Source: Saccharomyces mikatae IFO 1815
Taxonomy: Eukaryota; Ascomycota; Saccharomycetes; Saccharomycetales; Saccharomycetaceae
DNA length: 64,000 nucleotides
NCBI RefSeq assembly: GCF_947241705.1
Contig: NC_079267.1
Location: forward strand, 1-64,000
Direction: 5' to 3'
This document shows, piece by piece, positions 9,901 to 20,947 of the stretch. Numbering within the stretch: position 1 is the first letter of the stretch; each line of letters opens with the position of its first letter. The translations under genes and the position numbers were made by a program. The notes under the pieces were generated by a model. It did not search any database. It was not told where the DNA came from and saw nothing but the letters and a program-made list of their open reading frames with translations.

Positions 9901-11194
9901 AAATGGTGTCGACAGAACAACCATCTCGCATGCACCATGATATTCGTATGATCGTTATGTGGTAGTTTCATACTGTAATATGTTGGAATATGTGGTTACA
10001 ACTATACCTTTATTCGTATAAATTGGAGTAGGCAATTTCTAATATTAGAATTACTGCGTTAATAGCATAAAGATTTGTTAATTGACCAAAACTTAGTACA
10101 TTTGAAGATAAGTCATAACCAAAATCCTATCATCAATGTTCTGCATTTGGTGTGAATCATTAGGTTAAATACAAACAACGAGTGTGTCTTTTATATGCCT
10201 TTACAACAGACAATCTGTGCTAACTTATAGGTTTCGGGCCATATGACAGCTGCCGTAGAAGCAGTTGCTTCGCTGTTTGCATCTTAAATGTAAATCAAAG
10301 GTTACCGCAAACCCTGCAAACCCCGCAAACCCACGTATTCATAATTTCAAGATACTCCATTATACATATCAAGTGAGCCAGTTAATAATTAAAAAATATC
10401 TTGTTGCGTTTTTGCCCTGTTTTTTGACGTAAGGAATTGCAATCTAGCTTATTATTGTCCAGTTATTTATCAAGATATTACTCGTGCCGTGGCTCTGAGT
10501 TAACGTACTTAACGTAATATAACACTACCATCTCCTCGCCCTCGCCCTCGCCCTCGCCCTCGCCCCACCACACTTCATTGAACTGGAATAACGCAATACA
10601 AGAATAGCATGATCACATCTCTTCACCTCCCACTCTCCACTATTGGCAGCATTTTCATTTATGTAATTAGATAGGCACTACGGCTGCCATCTATTCTCCT
10701 GTCTCCGCCCTTTATCACCGTTTTTCATTTCACATATAACAGCATATTAACTGTCTTTCGTCAAACTCCAAACCTTCCATTTCACAGCATCACAGCATCC
10801 CTATACGATGTTATAGGCAGAAATCATCGCGTGCTATGTGTTTCATGAAATAGAAGCGCTTTTAATTCTTGCATCAAGAGCCGTTTTGCAACCTCATTTT
10901 TCAGTGTCGGACCACGACACAATATCCGAGTAAAAACCCGAGCTGACTTCCGGACGCGGGGAAAATCAAAGAAAAAAAAAACCTTAACTGTGAAAGTATA
11001 ATGAAACGCTTCGAAGGAAACATAATGCGGACTGTACGAACATAGTGTCAATACTTGCAATGCTGCACTGTTACTCCGAACGTATACTTTCAATGGGAAT
11101 ATTCTGGTTTTGGCTCTCCGAATTTGACCGATATAATGTGCGACAGAAAAGCCTCGTGCATGGTTAGTGCTACTTCATAGGCAGATCTCTTCAG
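9901..11194. other. X-proximal spacer without genes, with two short tandem repeats
   Basis: No credible coding region. Two short arrays are visible: a 9-bp unit GCAAACCCN repeated three times at 10307-10333, and the hexamer CTCGCC repeated five times at 10535-10564. A minus-strand open frame at 10824-11093 has no family features and biased composition. Confidence 0.6.
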
Positions 11195-11202
11195 TATAAA
11201 AG
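11195..11202 (+). promoter_or_regulatory. TATA box of the acetyltransferase gene
   Basis: TATAAAAG lies 85 bp upstream of the ATG at 11287, within the normal range for yeast TATA elements. Confidence 0.5.
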
Positions 11203-11286
11203 GCCAACTCACTATTGCCCTAGCAGCATCGATAGTCATCTAAAAAAAAACATCCGCCACGATATTGCGATATTTACTTTTACAAA

Positions 11287-11880
11287 ATGGGTGTATTGGA
11301 AAACATAGAACCTGGCGAGCTTTACGATGCGAACTATGACCCAGATCTTTTGAGAGTTAGAAAAGAGACTAAAATTAAGTTGCACGAATATAATAACACC
11401 AGCCCTGCTGAGGAAGATAAAAGAAACCAAATCATCAAGGAATTGTTGGGAAGCTGCACTGACAACTTCATCATTGAACCTCCCTTTTACTGTGATTATG
11501 GTAGTAACATCCATATCGGAGAGAATTTCTACGCCAATCACAACCTTATTATCCTCGACGGGGCAAAGGTGCACATTGGTGACAACGTCTTTCTTGCCCC
11601 CAACGTTGGAATCTACACGGCAGGCCACCCAATCGATGTGGAAAGACGTCTTCAAGGTCTAGAATATGCCATGCCCGTGACCATTGGTGACAATGTATGG
11701 ATCGGCGGTGGGGTCACTGTGATTCCTGGCGTGACCATAGGAAAAAACACCGTGATTGCCGCTGGTAGCGTTGTGATTCGTGATATACCAGAAGGTGTGG
11801 TTGCTGCAGGCAATCCCTGCAAAGTTATAAGAAAGGTGACTGAAAAGGACAGTTTGACCAAGAACTACAAAAAATAGTGC
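11287..11880 (+). CDS. YJL218W: Maltose/galactoside O-acetyltransferase-like protein (YJL218W type)
   Basis: A 196-residue protein of the left-handed parallel beta-helix (hexapeptide repeat, LbH) acetyltransferase family, which moves acetyl groups from acetyl-CoA to sugars. Residues 1-60 form the helical maltose-acetyltransferase N-domain (starts MGVLENIEPGELYDA). Hexapeptide repeats follow, including IGENFYANHN, IGDNVFLAPNV, IGDNVWIGGGV and IGKNTVIAAGS. The catalytic-type His is in YTAGHPID. The sequence is very close to S. cerevisiae YJL218W, which lies next to REE1 at the left end of chromosome X; the same pair is kept here. The physiological substrate is not known. The ATG is preceded by an A-rich context. 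Confidence 0.93.
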
Positions 11881-12680
11881 TTTTGCTGTTGAAGAACGTT
11901 ATCCGCGTCGCCATTGTCCTTTGTAATCACACGGTGATCTTATAAAATCATAAATAAGAGCTAGTTTATTTACTTTTAATAGTCAATATGTTGAGGAATA
12001 GCTAATTTTCTGTGATTCTTCTGATTTAGAGTGCAGAGTGCAGAGTGCATCGTTCAAAGCTCAACGCTCAATGTTCAACGCTCAAAGCTCAACGCTCAAT
12101 GCTCAATGCTCAATGCTCAATGCTCACTGCTCAATGCTCACCCCTCTGCGGTTCCAGTTCCAAGCCCCCAGTTCAAGAAACCTTCGTGTACGTTAGTCAT
12201 GGACTCGTGTGTGTTCTATTTACGGTAAAGGTTGCTACTAACGTAGACAATGGAGAAATAGACGAGACGCTAGGCAACGTTCGGATTCACCCGATCTTTT
12301 CTCCGCATTGAAACAGTAACGTGAAACCTATTCCTCCGAATAATTGCTCGATCTCGCAATCGAGCCATATGCTACGCCCTTTTAGTAGTCGTGGCCCTAA
12401 CAGCCTTATGTAACCAGTAAAGTGTTCTTGTACTTCCTTGGATTTCCAGAAAACACCATACGCTGCAGAACAGCGTACCTGCGCATCGCTACAGCAAGGG
12501 GGACCCTTAATCAAACGAGCAGCGTATTCCACGGAGCCAGAAATGAATGATCATACCATTCCATAGGCACCGCCTTCCCAGGTATTTAAACTGACCTGAC
12601 AGTATCGGAAAGTTCTGTCTCGCATATGGTCTCTCAACCAAACAAGAAATACTACCAAACAAAAAATACTATCAAGCAAA
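11881..12680. other. Intergenic region upstream of REE1
   Basis: Contains the 7-bp minisatellite described separately and a TATTTAAA word near 12583-12590, about 100 bp before the REE1 start, that may act as a weak TATA element. Open frames at 12031-12311 arise from the minisatellite. No gene was recognised. Confidence 0.55.
12052..12142. repeat. 7-bp minisatellite (GCTCAAT), 13 units
   Basis: Thirteen contiguous 7-bp units of the form GCTCAAT, GCTCAAC or GCTCACN, with some GTTCAAM units, cover exactly 91 bp. A shorter GTGCAGA duplication lies directly upstream (about 12030-12048). The unit length is not a multiple of three, so frames through it are accidental. Confidence 0.9.
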
Positions 12681-13277
12681 ATGTCCGGATCTGAAAGCAC
12701 TGCGTTGTCAAGTGGTACATGGCTCAATAAACCAAAAAAAGTTACTGAGGAGGCAGGAAAAGTTAGCCTCGAAACAGACGAGAAAACAGACTTCTGGCGT
12801 GAAACCTTTTATGGGTTCACTCGTGACAGTGGTCACTTCTTGGGAGTAAAGACAGGAAGTGCCTTTACTGCACAAGTCCGTATTCAAGGAAGCTACCAGA
12901 GTCTGTATGATCAGGCCGGTATAATGGTGCGTGTTGACGAAAGTCGTTGGATTAAGGCCGGTATTGAAATTTCTGATGGAAAAGCAATGCTAAGCAGCGT
13001 TCTAACAAACCAAAAGTCCGATTGGTCAACAGCTATCTACGACAAAGACCCCAAAGACTTTTGGCTTCGTGTCACCGTTGAAAAGGGGGTCTTGAGGCTC
13101 CAAGTTTCTTCGGACAAAAAGACATGGCCATTAGTACGTTTGGCTCCATTCCCAGTTTCAGACCATTATTTCGTTGGTCCAATGGCCTGCACACCTGAAC
13201 GTGGCGGACTAAACGTCACCTTTTCAGAATGGAGTCTCACCGCTCCCTTGGGAAAGGCTTTACATGATCTAAGTTAG
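12681..13277 (+). CDS. REE1: REE1-like cytosolic protein (DUF1349, concanavalin-like fold)
   Basis: A 198-residue protein, the same length as S. cerevisiae Ree1, and next to the YJL218W-type gene as in the left subtelomere of chromosome X. It belongs to the DUF1349 family, which folds as a concanavalin/lectin-like jelly roll: a WLNKP start, a DFWRETFYGF strand, GSYQSLYDQAGIMVRVD, RWIKAGIE, and the family ending GPMACTPERGGLNVTFSEW. It has no signal peptide. Ree1 is reported to interact with and affect enolase (Eno1) under galactose; the molecular role is poorly known. The closest relative could be a paralogue, but context favours REE1. Confidence 0.85.
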   Translation: MSGSESTALSSGTWLNKPKKVTEEAGKVSLETDEKTDFWRETFYGFTRDSGHFLGVKTGSAFTAQVRIQGSYQSLYDQAGIMVRVDESRWIKAGIEISDGKAMLSSVLTNQKSDWSTAIYDKDPKDFWLRVTVEKGVLRLQVSSDKKTWPLVRLAPFPVSDHYFVGPMACTPERGGLNVTFSEWSLTAPLGKALHDLS

Positions 13278-13769
13278 TCAATTAATGAATAAGGCTCTGT
13301 ATGAATCTATGTACCAATGATTTTTATATTGATTGTCAGTATATAGTGAGAGTTTGTGTCAAGATCAAAGGCAGTGACTCTACCGAAATCCTTTATTGTC
13401 TTTCTACGAGTTCTTGTTTTCAACGTCTGTCCATCAGCATCTCACCAGCTAGGATCCCCGAGCGCTGGATGACGAGATTATAATGTAAAACGGTAATCTT
13501 GAATAGGTTTCATAAATTTGAAAAGGACAAGGCCATACTATACACTTCAAAAATCGCAGTGCGTGTGCTTAGAAGCCCTAAACATCCGCGTATATATATA
13601 TATATATATGTCAGCGATTACTTTTTTAAATTTGTAAAGTAGACCTCGTCAATGCATAGTCACACACACTCCTTTCATTAAGAAGAAGTCCTGAATCTAA
13701 TAGTACCCCTCTATCTTGCGGGAAAGGCGCTGGGGGAGCCAAAAAGTCCGTAAGTCGTAGGAATATCTG
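13278..13769. other. Convergent intergenic region with a (TA)n run
   Basis: The spacer lies between the 3' ends of REE1 and the MAL-type activator. It contains an alternating TA run of about nine repeats at 13591-13609. No gene was seen; a short plus-strand open frame (13301-13483) has no family features. Confidence 0.5.
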
Positions 13770-15206
13770 TCATGGACGAAAGCTGAATTCGCTCGACAAG
13801 TCATCTTGGAAGTCACCCTTGTTATCGTTGTTCAATTCCAAGGGTCTGGAGATGGGGCATGTAACGAGGGTATTTTGGCATCTGACAACAAATCTTTCCA
13901 TCATTTTACTATCACAGTGCTTGAGAGAGAAAACAAACTTAGATATATCACACAAACAGTTCCATGCGTCTGATTTCGTGTCTTGGCCGTATTGACTTAT
14001 AACTTCCACTAACGCATCCGCTATTTCAAGCGCTTTCGTTGGTATTGCAGGACCGTGCGCCTCATAAAGGTTGCTTGGCATCAAGAACGTGTCCTCAAGC
14101 ATGTCCCTAGCGATTTCAGCCGGTACCTGGGCAATGGTCGTATCTGAAATAAAGCTGGTTCGCCTATCCCTGACTTGGTACACAAATTTCCAAGCTAGTG
14201 CTCTAATCCAGTGTCGCGAAAATGAAATGTCTACGTACCCGTAGGACCATGGCTCTATTTCAAGTGGTGTTGTATGGAGTTCTTTCCATATCCTTTTAAG
14301 AGAATCCTCCGTATAAGAAACGCCAATCGAGTCAGAGGCTAACGCATTAAAGAAATATTTTCCTGGTACAGTAAATACTCGGACCATCTCTAGAAAACTG
14401 TCCAGAGAAAGTCGAGGGTCAACGGTGGCCTCCCGCTCTGGCGGCGATATTGTGACATCCAAACGTGTTGTACAATGAAAGTATACGGCATAGTATCTCT
14501 CCGTCATGAGCAGCAAATAAAACAGCTTTCTTCTGAGCTGCTGCTCGTTGAAAGAAAGAGACTTGAACGTTTCCTCACGATGCAACTCGGCTACCGTGAT
14601 AAGACTGATAGCTTCACAACAAAGTCGGTACGAAGTTCCTGTATTAGACATCTGAGCAAAACAGCGCAGCAAACAGTAGTACGTCATGATGCTGAGTACA
14701 TTGCTACTATCAAAGTCGTCAAACTCCTGGCGCGATGAGATACACAGGCTGGATAATACTCTCCCACTATAGGTGGCCCCCTCTTCAGATTCCATTTCTG
14801 TTTGCAAATCGCCAAGAGTCGCTGCCGAAAGAGATACCAAAAACCAGTACGTGTAGCAGTCGTCATAGTTCTCGTCCAAAAGTTTTCGGAGGTCGTCGTA
14901 GCAGAGCAAAGGCCAGATCCCGTACAGATTGTCGTTGTATAGTCTCATACATTGATCAAGCAGCTTCTTGGGTACCTTCTTAGGTGTCACTGTGGGGGCC
15001 ATGCTATTGCTATCCCTCGTATTCAACTGTATTTCTGCTATTCTCTTCAGGCTTCTCTCGCTAATGGACCTAGGGCCTCTCTTTCTGATTGGCGTAATAT
15101 AAGTGCATTTCAAAATGTGCTCGATGCAATGAGAACAGGGCTCTTTACGATCACATTTCACTCGACGGATGCGACAACAGTCACACGCCCGTTTCATTGA
15201 AGCCAT
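13770..15206 (-). CDS. MAL-type zinc-cluster transcription activator (MAL13/MAL33/MAL63 family)
   Basis: A 478-residue Zn(II)2Cys6 regulator. The six cysteines lie at residues 8, 11, 18, 24, 27 and 34 (ACDCCRIRRVKCD... CSHC... C), followed by the basic linker RKRGPRSI. The body matches MAL13/MAL33 throughout, for example KVPKKLLDQC, YWFLVSLSAATL, EEQ-type QQLRRKLFYLLLMTERYYAVY and DPRLSLDSFLE. Usual family length is about 470. The frame opens slightly further upstream at a GTG; the ATG at 15206 is taken as the start, with a second ATG three codons later. MAL activators respond to maltose and induce the transporter and maltase. The AGT1-type permease 3.3 kb away is the probable target. It is not clearly any one of the named S. 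cerevisiae alleles. Confidence 0.9.
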   Translation of the reverse strand: MASMKRACDCCRIRRVKCDRKEPCSHCIEHILKCTYITPIRKRGPRSISERSLKRIAEIQLNTRDSNSMAPTVTPKKVPKKLLDQCMRLYNDNLYGIWPLLCYDDLRKLLDENYDDCYTYWFLVSLSAATLGDLQTEMESEEGATYSGRVLSSLCISSRQEFDDFDSSNVLSIMTYYCLLRCFAQMSNTGTSYRLCCEAISLITVAELHREETFKSLSFNEQQLRRKLFYLLLMTERYYAVYFHCTTRLDVTISPPEREATVDPRLSLDSFLEMVRVFTVPGKYFFNALASDSIGVSYTEDSLKRIWKELHTTPLEIEPWSYGYVDISFSRHWIRALAWKFVYQVRDRRTSFISDTTIAQVPAEIARDMLEDTFLMPSNLYEAHGPAIPTKALEIADALVEVISQYGQDTKSDAWNCLCDISKFVFSLKHCDSKMMERFVVRCQNTLVTCPISRPLELNNDNKGDFQDDLSSEFSFRP

Positions 15207-16593
15207 GCTTGAGATCAGAGGCACCTGACGCTTATCTCTTCTTTTGCTGACTCAAGATCTCGAAATCTTTTTTTCGCAGAGTCCTTTCAGATGCTTGAGC
15301 TGAATGAATGGACTTGGGTTGGGCCGTGCAGAAATGCGCTATGTCAAAAAGACAATGCTTTCTTGTACGGGCAAAAACCCTGTGGACAGAAGATTCAAAG
15401 GCTCATCAACACCTGGGTTCATCTCAATATTCTAAGTACATACGTCCGTGTCTTTACCACGAATTATAGCCCTCGATCTGGCCTTGACGTCTCAGACGGG
15501 GCGTGAATACGTAAACTCTGTGTCATGCTCCCAGTGCATGCACGAAGCCAAGGATCGGGTTTGTACACCGCAGATCTTTTGTCACCTACTTTTGACCTTT
15601 GTTCGAGTGCCACTACGATTGTATAAAGGCGTTGTGCATTGATGTTCCAACATATAGTATGAGGTATGGTAAGAGAAAATCTGGTAATGTCCTTTATGTA
15701 TCTATATATCGAGCTAAACATAAATAAAGAGGCCACAACGCAAAATGTGTGGTAGTATCTCTTCTCTTCGGCTGCTTGACAACGTATCGAAGCAACGTTT
15801 CTGAAAGAGGGCATATTGCGGAATTCAAAGTCACAAGCTGTCTGTCCGTATGTGTATATGGTCGACTAGGGCTTTTATTGGGCGAAGATGTAGATTCTCT
15901 TGGGCAACATAAAAAACAACTGCAACACGATAGAAGAACACTGATCATTCCGGGAGAAAAAAAGAAGAGGTAAGAGCATGGAAGAGCAAGCTTTTCGTCA
16001 CGTAAAGTTTTGCGTCTCCACAGTAATAGCCTTTTGCTTCTTTCCAACTCGCAAGCCCTTTTAAAGAGGAAGATGACGACTTTCGCATTGATTTCACTTC
16101 GATACACATCGTTCTAAGGCCTGGGATTCTACAAGAAACCTACATATGCCTCCACAACCTCCATTTCCAGCAGTGTATGAACTCCAAGGCCAATTTCTCA
16201 AAATACTCTCAAATATTCTCTGAGACCCTGCGGTAGCCTAGTTCGATGACTGCGGAAGCACTGGTTCAGTACACCCACTTTATTCGATTGAGACACACGG
16301 TTTAGAAAGAAAGACCACCGGCCATTGACACTGGCCTTTCACAAGGGCAGTGCCATAAGAAAAGTAACAAGAGTAACCAGTATTATGGAAGACACTTCAC
16401 GCTCTTTTGAGAGAACGAGATCGCTGCGAGATTGGTTGTATTTTCACAGATCCCGAGTTAGTTCTTTTCACAAAGCCAATGCCTTTCAAAATATGATAGA
16501 TTCTATTCATGCCTGAACTCAGGTCTTCCGGTTACTGAGGTGTGCTTGAAGTTATTCCTTATGTGAGACCTTCTTTTTTGACACTGATATTAT

Positions 16594-16775
16594 CACCAAC
16601 ACAGTCGCACCAACACAGTCGCACCAACACAGTCGCACCAACACAGTCGCACCAACACAGTCGCACCAACACAGTCGCACCAACACAGTCGCACCAACAC
16701 AGTCGCACCAACACAGTCGCACCAACACAGTCGCACCAACACAGTCGCACCAACACAGTCGCACCAACGCAGTCG
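16594..16775. repeat. 14-bp minisatellite (CACCAACACAGTCG), 13 units
   Basis: Thirteen tandem copies of CACCAACACAGTCG cover 182 bp. Twelve are identical and the last has a single change (AACGCAG). Such homogeneity implies recent expansion. The three-unit (42-bp) periodicity produces open frames on both strands, none starting at an ATG with other support. Confidence 0.95.
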
Positions 16776-18348
16776 CACCCAATCATGATTTCTTCGCCCT
16801 GTAGAATTTTGGAAGCAAATGTTGGCGCATTTGTCTACGACACTAATGAGTGCATGGCCCATTCATGAAAAATGTGCCCTCTCAATAGTGGCAGGGAATG
16901 GTTAGATCGGTAATAGGGGCATATGATAAGCCTCCAACTTCAGAACACATCATCATCGCGATGTAGTCATAAATAGATTCACAGTATTCTCCACTTGAAA
17001 TCAGGCTGACCAAAGGTAAACACGTGCAAGCAAAACCCGCTCTTTTGGCGTCATTTCTCGCAGCTACACTACTTGAAAATGACGTCCGGTTGTCTGGAGA
17101 AATTGGGTTCCTCTTTTCATCATACCTCGAAGATGAACCACAGAAAAACGATCTGCTGTTTGTTCGGAGGGTTTAATCAGCTCTTTTCAGTCTCCAAAAG
17201 AAACGAGTCGCACCTTGGATTCAAAAACCCACTCTTCTTAGACCACTCAAGCTCTGTCGTTAACAGCCGATTCAACAATGACGCCAGTCATCTCAAGCAT
17301 ACAGAAACAGTCCTCATTCGCACCATAACGAGGCCCAACCTTCACATAGCTCACTATATCGCGGCCGATATGCTCTTGTAAGGACTCATAAAATGGGCCA
17401 CCCGCACCGCTTCAACTGCCCAGGCCCCTGATATAGCAAAGCTTAGACATGATCCCGACTGAACTACCCCAGACGCTGTTGCTGGTGTCTTCGAACTTGG
17501 CGGGATGAACTTACTAGGCAATGGCGTCTTCCTACACCATGTCAAGCGTTCTAGGCCGACGGACTACCGATTTCAAGTTATGCTACGATGGCACAGTCTG
17601 TCATCAGTCGCTTAGAAAAGGAACACTACACACCAGCAGACTTGGGTCAAGATTTTTATTGTCATCAAAGCTCTGAGAACAGGGACACGAAGTTGCACTA
17701 TATGCATGCAGCACCTCCACTCTTTTCTTGTATTTTCCCGAGAAATGCTCCATGCGGAAGAAAAAAGAAAAGCTTATTTCCCCGTATTTTTTCCTTTTCT
17801 CAAGCTTAAATGGTGCGGCGGTACGGCCAGCTCCACAGAAGGTCGCGTAGGAAGGCCTGTATTCAGGTACCGCAAACAACTGCTTACTGGATGACAGCCA
17901 AAGAACCTGGTAAATCAACCTGTGTTAGTCGCTTTAGCGGCAAGAAGACCTTTTTACCGAAAATAGTTCCGGGTGCTGTGGTTTGAGTATTCCCCCATGG
18001 ATCGGTGCCCATTGTCTCAGTATCTCCATTGCCCCGCTTTCCCCACAAACGCACGCAAACGGTCGCAAACGCTGTTATTCTGATTCTTCGATTTTGCATT
18101 GTCCCTATTGCGCTCAAAGCCTCTTTTGTTCTTCCCTCCTTCTTGCTATGAAAAAAAATCTGCTTTCCACGCATGGTCTTCTTCGTGAAGAGGGCCTTTA
18201 AGGGGCAGAGTGCAACAGCCATATCTAACCACGTCGCGCCGATTTGCGGACATTTTTGGGCTTCGATGCTGGGACATTAGGAGACATATCCTCTTCACTT
18301 CAAAAGGTTACAACTTTCCAATACTCATCTACAGGAGCGTGGTCTATG

Positions 18349-18356
18349 TATAAAAG
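18349..18356 (+). promoter_or_regulatory. TATA box of the AGT1-type permease gene
   Basis: TATAAAAG lies 117 bp upstream of the ATG at 18466, a typical yeast spacing for a strongly regulated promoter. Confidence 0.55.
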
Positions 18357-18465
18357 CAGTTGGAAATCAACACTTATCGAGGTACTCTACTTCTTTTTCA
18401 CCGCTTCTTCCTCTGCAAGAGTGCATAGATAACCATCATACAACAATTACGAAAAATACTACAAT

Positions 18466-20313
18466 ATGAAGAATATCATCTCGCTGGTAGGCAGGAAAAG
18501 AAATGCCCCAGAGAATGAGATCACAAACCTCCCGGACTCTTCAAGCGCTACAGTCATGCAAGCAAAGAGTTTAGACACCGACGATTTTGAAGAAGGGAAG
18601 AAAGACGGCGCATTTGAGTTGGGTCACTTGGAGTTCACCACCAATGCAGCACAGCTAGGCGATTCTGACGAGGACAGCGTAAACGCAATCAGAGTGGCAG
18701 ACGCTACGGATGATGCGAACGAAGCTAACAATGAGGAGAAAAGCATGACTTTGAGGCAAGCTTTGCGAAAATATCCAAAGGCAGCCCTGTGGTCTATTTT
18801 GGTGTCCACGACGCTGGTTATGGAGGGTTATGATACTGCGCTTTTGAGTGCACTTTATGCATTGCCGGTTTTCCAGAGGAAGTTCGGTACTATGAATGCG
18901 GAAGGCTCCTACGAGATTACCTCGCAGTGGCAAATTGGTTTGAACATGTGTGTCCTTTGTGGTGAAATGATTGGTTTACAGATGACCACTTACATGGTCG
19001 AGTTCATGGGTAATCGTTACACAATGATTACGGCGCTCGGCTTGTTGACTGCTTATATTTTTATCCTTTACTACTGCAAAAGTTTGGCCATGATCGCTGT
19101 AGGGCAAATTCTGTCTGCTATGCCATGGGGTTGCTTCCAGAGTCTGGCTGTTACCTACGCTTCGGAGGTTTGCCCCCTAGCGTTGAGATACTACATGACC
19201 AGTTACTCCAACATCTGTTGGTTGTTTGGTCAAATCTTCGCTTCTGGTATCATGAAAAACTCCCAGGAGAATTTGGGAGACTCCGAGTTGGGCTACAAGT
19301 TGCCATTTGCCTTACAATGGATCTGGCCTGCACCTTTGATTATTGGTATCTTCTTCGCTCCTGAGTCGCCTTGGTGGCTGGTGAGAAAGAATAAGATCGC
19401 GGAGGCCAAAAAGTCCTTGAATAGGATTCTGAGCGGCACTGCTGCTGAGAGGGAGATTCAAGTGGATATTACTTTGAAGCAAATTGAGATGACCATTGAG
19501 AAGGAAAGACTTCTGGCATCTAAATCAGGGTCTTTCTTTCACTGTTTCAAGGGCGTTGATGGAAGAAGAACAAGACTTGCGTGTTTGACTTGGGTTGCTC
19601 AAAACAGTAGTGGTGCTGTTTTGCTTGGCTACTCGACATATTTCTTTGAAAGGGCAGGCATGGCCACTGACCAGGCGTTTACTTTCTCGCTTATCCAGTA
19701 CTGTCTTGGTTTGGCAGGTACTCTTTGTTCCTGGGTGATATCTGGTCGTGTTGGTAGATGGACTATCCTGACGTATGGTCTTGCATTCCAAATGGTTTGT
19801 CTATTTATCATTGGTGGAATGGGATTTGCATCCGGAAGCAATGCCAGTAATGGTGCCGGTGGTCTACTGCTGGCTTTATCGTTCTTCTACAACGCTGGTA
19901 TCGGAGCTGTCGTTTATTGTATCGTTGCAGAGATCCCATCCGCAGAGTTAAGGACCAAGACTATTGTGCTGGCGCGTATTTGTTACAATCTAATGGCCGT
20001 CTTCAACGCTATTCTAACTCCATATATGCTGAACGTGAGCGACTGGAACTGGGGTGCCAAAACTGGTCTATACTGGGGTGGTTTCACCGCACTCACTCTG
20101 GCTTGGGTCATCATTGATTTGCCCGAGACAACTGGCAGAACCTTTAGTGAAATTAATGAACTTTTCAATCAAGGTGTTCCTGCCAGAAAATTCGCATCTA
20201 CTGTAGTTGATCCTTTCCGTAAGGGTGAGCTTCAAAATGATCTGCAAGTCGACGTTATTGATCAATCCTCAAGCGTAAAGCAGCGGGAGTCAGCTGAAGC
20301 TAACACGTTCTAG
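18466..20313 (+). CDS. AGT1: AGT1/MAL11-type alpha-glucoside:H+ symporter
   Basis: A 615-residue sugar porter of the major facilitator superfamily, the same size as S. cerevisiae Agt1 (616). Residues 1-105 are a hydrophilic cytosolic tail (starts MKNIISLVGRKR) more diverged than the rest. Twelve membrane segments follow with almost unchanged family signatures such as VSTTLVMEGYDTALL, FFAPESPWWLVRKN, NSSGAVLLGYSTYFFERAG and IDLPETTGRTFSEINELF. It resembles AGT1 far more than MPH2/3 or MAL31. Agt1 imports maltose, maltotriose, trehalose, turanose and sucrose with protons. The gene is divergent from a MAL-type activator, but no maltase gene is present in the window, so imported sugar would have to be cut by an enzyme encoded elsewhere. 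Confidence 0.93.
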   Translation: MKNIISLVGRKRNAPENEITNLPDSSSATVMQAKSLDTDDFEEGKKDGAFELGHLEFTTNAAQLGDSDEDSVNAIRVADATDDANEANNEEKSMTLRQALRKYPKAALWSILVSTTLVMEGYDTALLSALYALPVFQRKFGTMNAEGSYEITSQWQIGLNMCVLCGEMIGLQMTTYMVEFMGNRYTMITALGLLTAYIFILYYCKSLAMIAVGQILSAMPWGCFQSLAVTYASEVCPLALRYYMTSYSNICWLFGQIFASGIMKNSQENLGDSELGYKLPFALQWIWPAPLIIGIFFAPESPWWLVRKNKIAEAKKSLNRILSGTAAEREIQVDITLKQIEMTIEKERLLASKSGSFFHCFKGVDGRRTRLACLTWVAQNSSGAVLLGYSTYFFERAGMATDQAFTFSLIQYCLGLAGTLCSWVISGRVGRWTILTYGLAFQMVCLFIIGGMGFASGSNASNGAGGLLLALSFFYNAGIGAVVYCIVAEIPSAELRTKTIVLARICYNLMAVFNAILTPYMLNVSDWNWGAKTGLYWGGFTALTLAWVIIDLPETTGRTFSEINELFNQGVPARKFASTVVDPFRKGELQNDLQVDVIDQSSSVKQRESAEANTF

Positions 20314-20947
20314 GGAGAACCCCTCTCGAAAAAAACAAAAGAAAATCGAATAATCTATGCTTTTAAGCGTTCTTTTACCTTATAGAATATCTATATTCGT
20401 TCTTTTTTAAATAATTTGTATGCATTATGACCTATAAAAATCCATTAACAGTTATCAATTGATTTGAAACAGTATTTAACAAGAACATCGCGGGGCATAT
20501 TCAAGAGCCGCTACCACATCCAGAAACCCGAACTCCTCTCAGCATTTAGAACCTTTCTTGGTCAAAATCGTGTTTCTCCTTGTAGTCCCATCATGTGTGC
20601 TTCCCCTATATGCATAACCCGAGGAAAACCGTCTTTCATAGCAAAGCGATACTTGTACCTTAAAGAAATGCGTAGTGGATGAAGACAGCAGCAAAAGCGG
20701 CAAGAAATTCAAAGCATAGAAGATAATCCTTTTTTCCGTGGTTTTTCCGTGGTTTATCCGCACTTGACAAGAGAAAAAGTTAAAAATTTCGCGACTATAT
20801 TCGCCAAATGCGCGCAAACTGTGGGGCTGACACTAGCAATGATTACTCGTCGCGTACGTTTATTACTGTCATTTGGCCTGCACCAATGACGATTGTGCGG
20901 CGTGCAGGTATGCAGGTATGCAGACACGTATTAAAAAGAAGAAAATT
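20314..20947. other. Intergenic region downstream of the permease
   Basis: AT-rich spacer between the permease stop codon and the solo LTR. No gene or conserved element was recognised; short open frames on both strands lack family features. Confidence 0.4.

Larger units (their letters stand above)
15207..18465. other. 3.3-kb intergenic region between activator and permease
   Basis: A long divergent spacer with no intact gene and no recognisable maltase remnant. It contains the 14-bp minisatellite (16594-16775) and the AGT1 TATA box. Several open frames of 60-140 codons occur on both strands, none with family motifs. One stretch at about 16384-16515 has a protein-like reading (MEDTSRSFERTRSL) but I cannot place it. 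Much of this DNA may be decayed subtelomeric sequence. Confidence 0.5.

Noticed and set aside
10824-11093. Minus-strand frame of 89 codons between X and the acetyltransferase
   Set aside because: Phe/Lys-rich run over an A tract, no recognised motif, and opens in promoter DNA.
16594-16775. CRISPR-like array
   Set aside because: The units are head-to-tail without spacers and the organism is a yeast; it is a minisatellite.
16542-16868. Plus-strand frame with HQHSRTNTVAPTQS repeats and its minus-strand counterparts
   Set aside because: Produced by the 14-bp minisatellite; it opens at a GTG, has no ATG before the array and no other coding signal.
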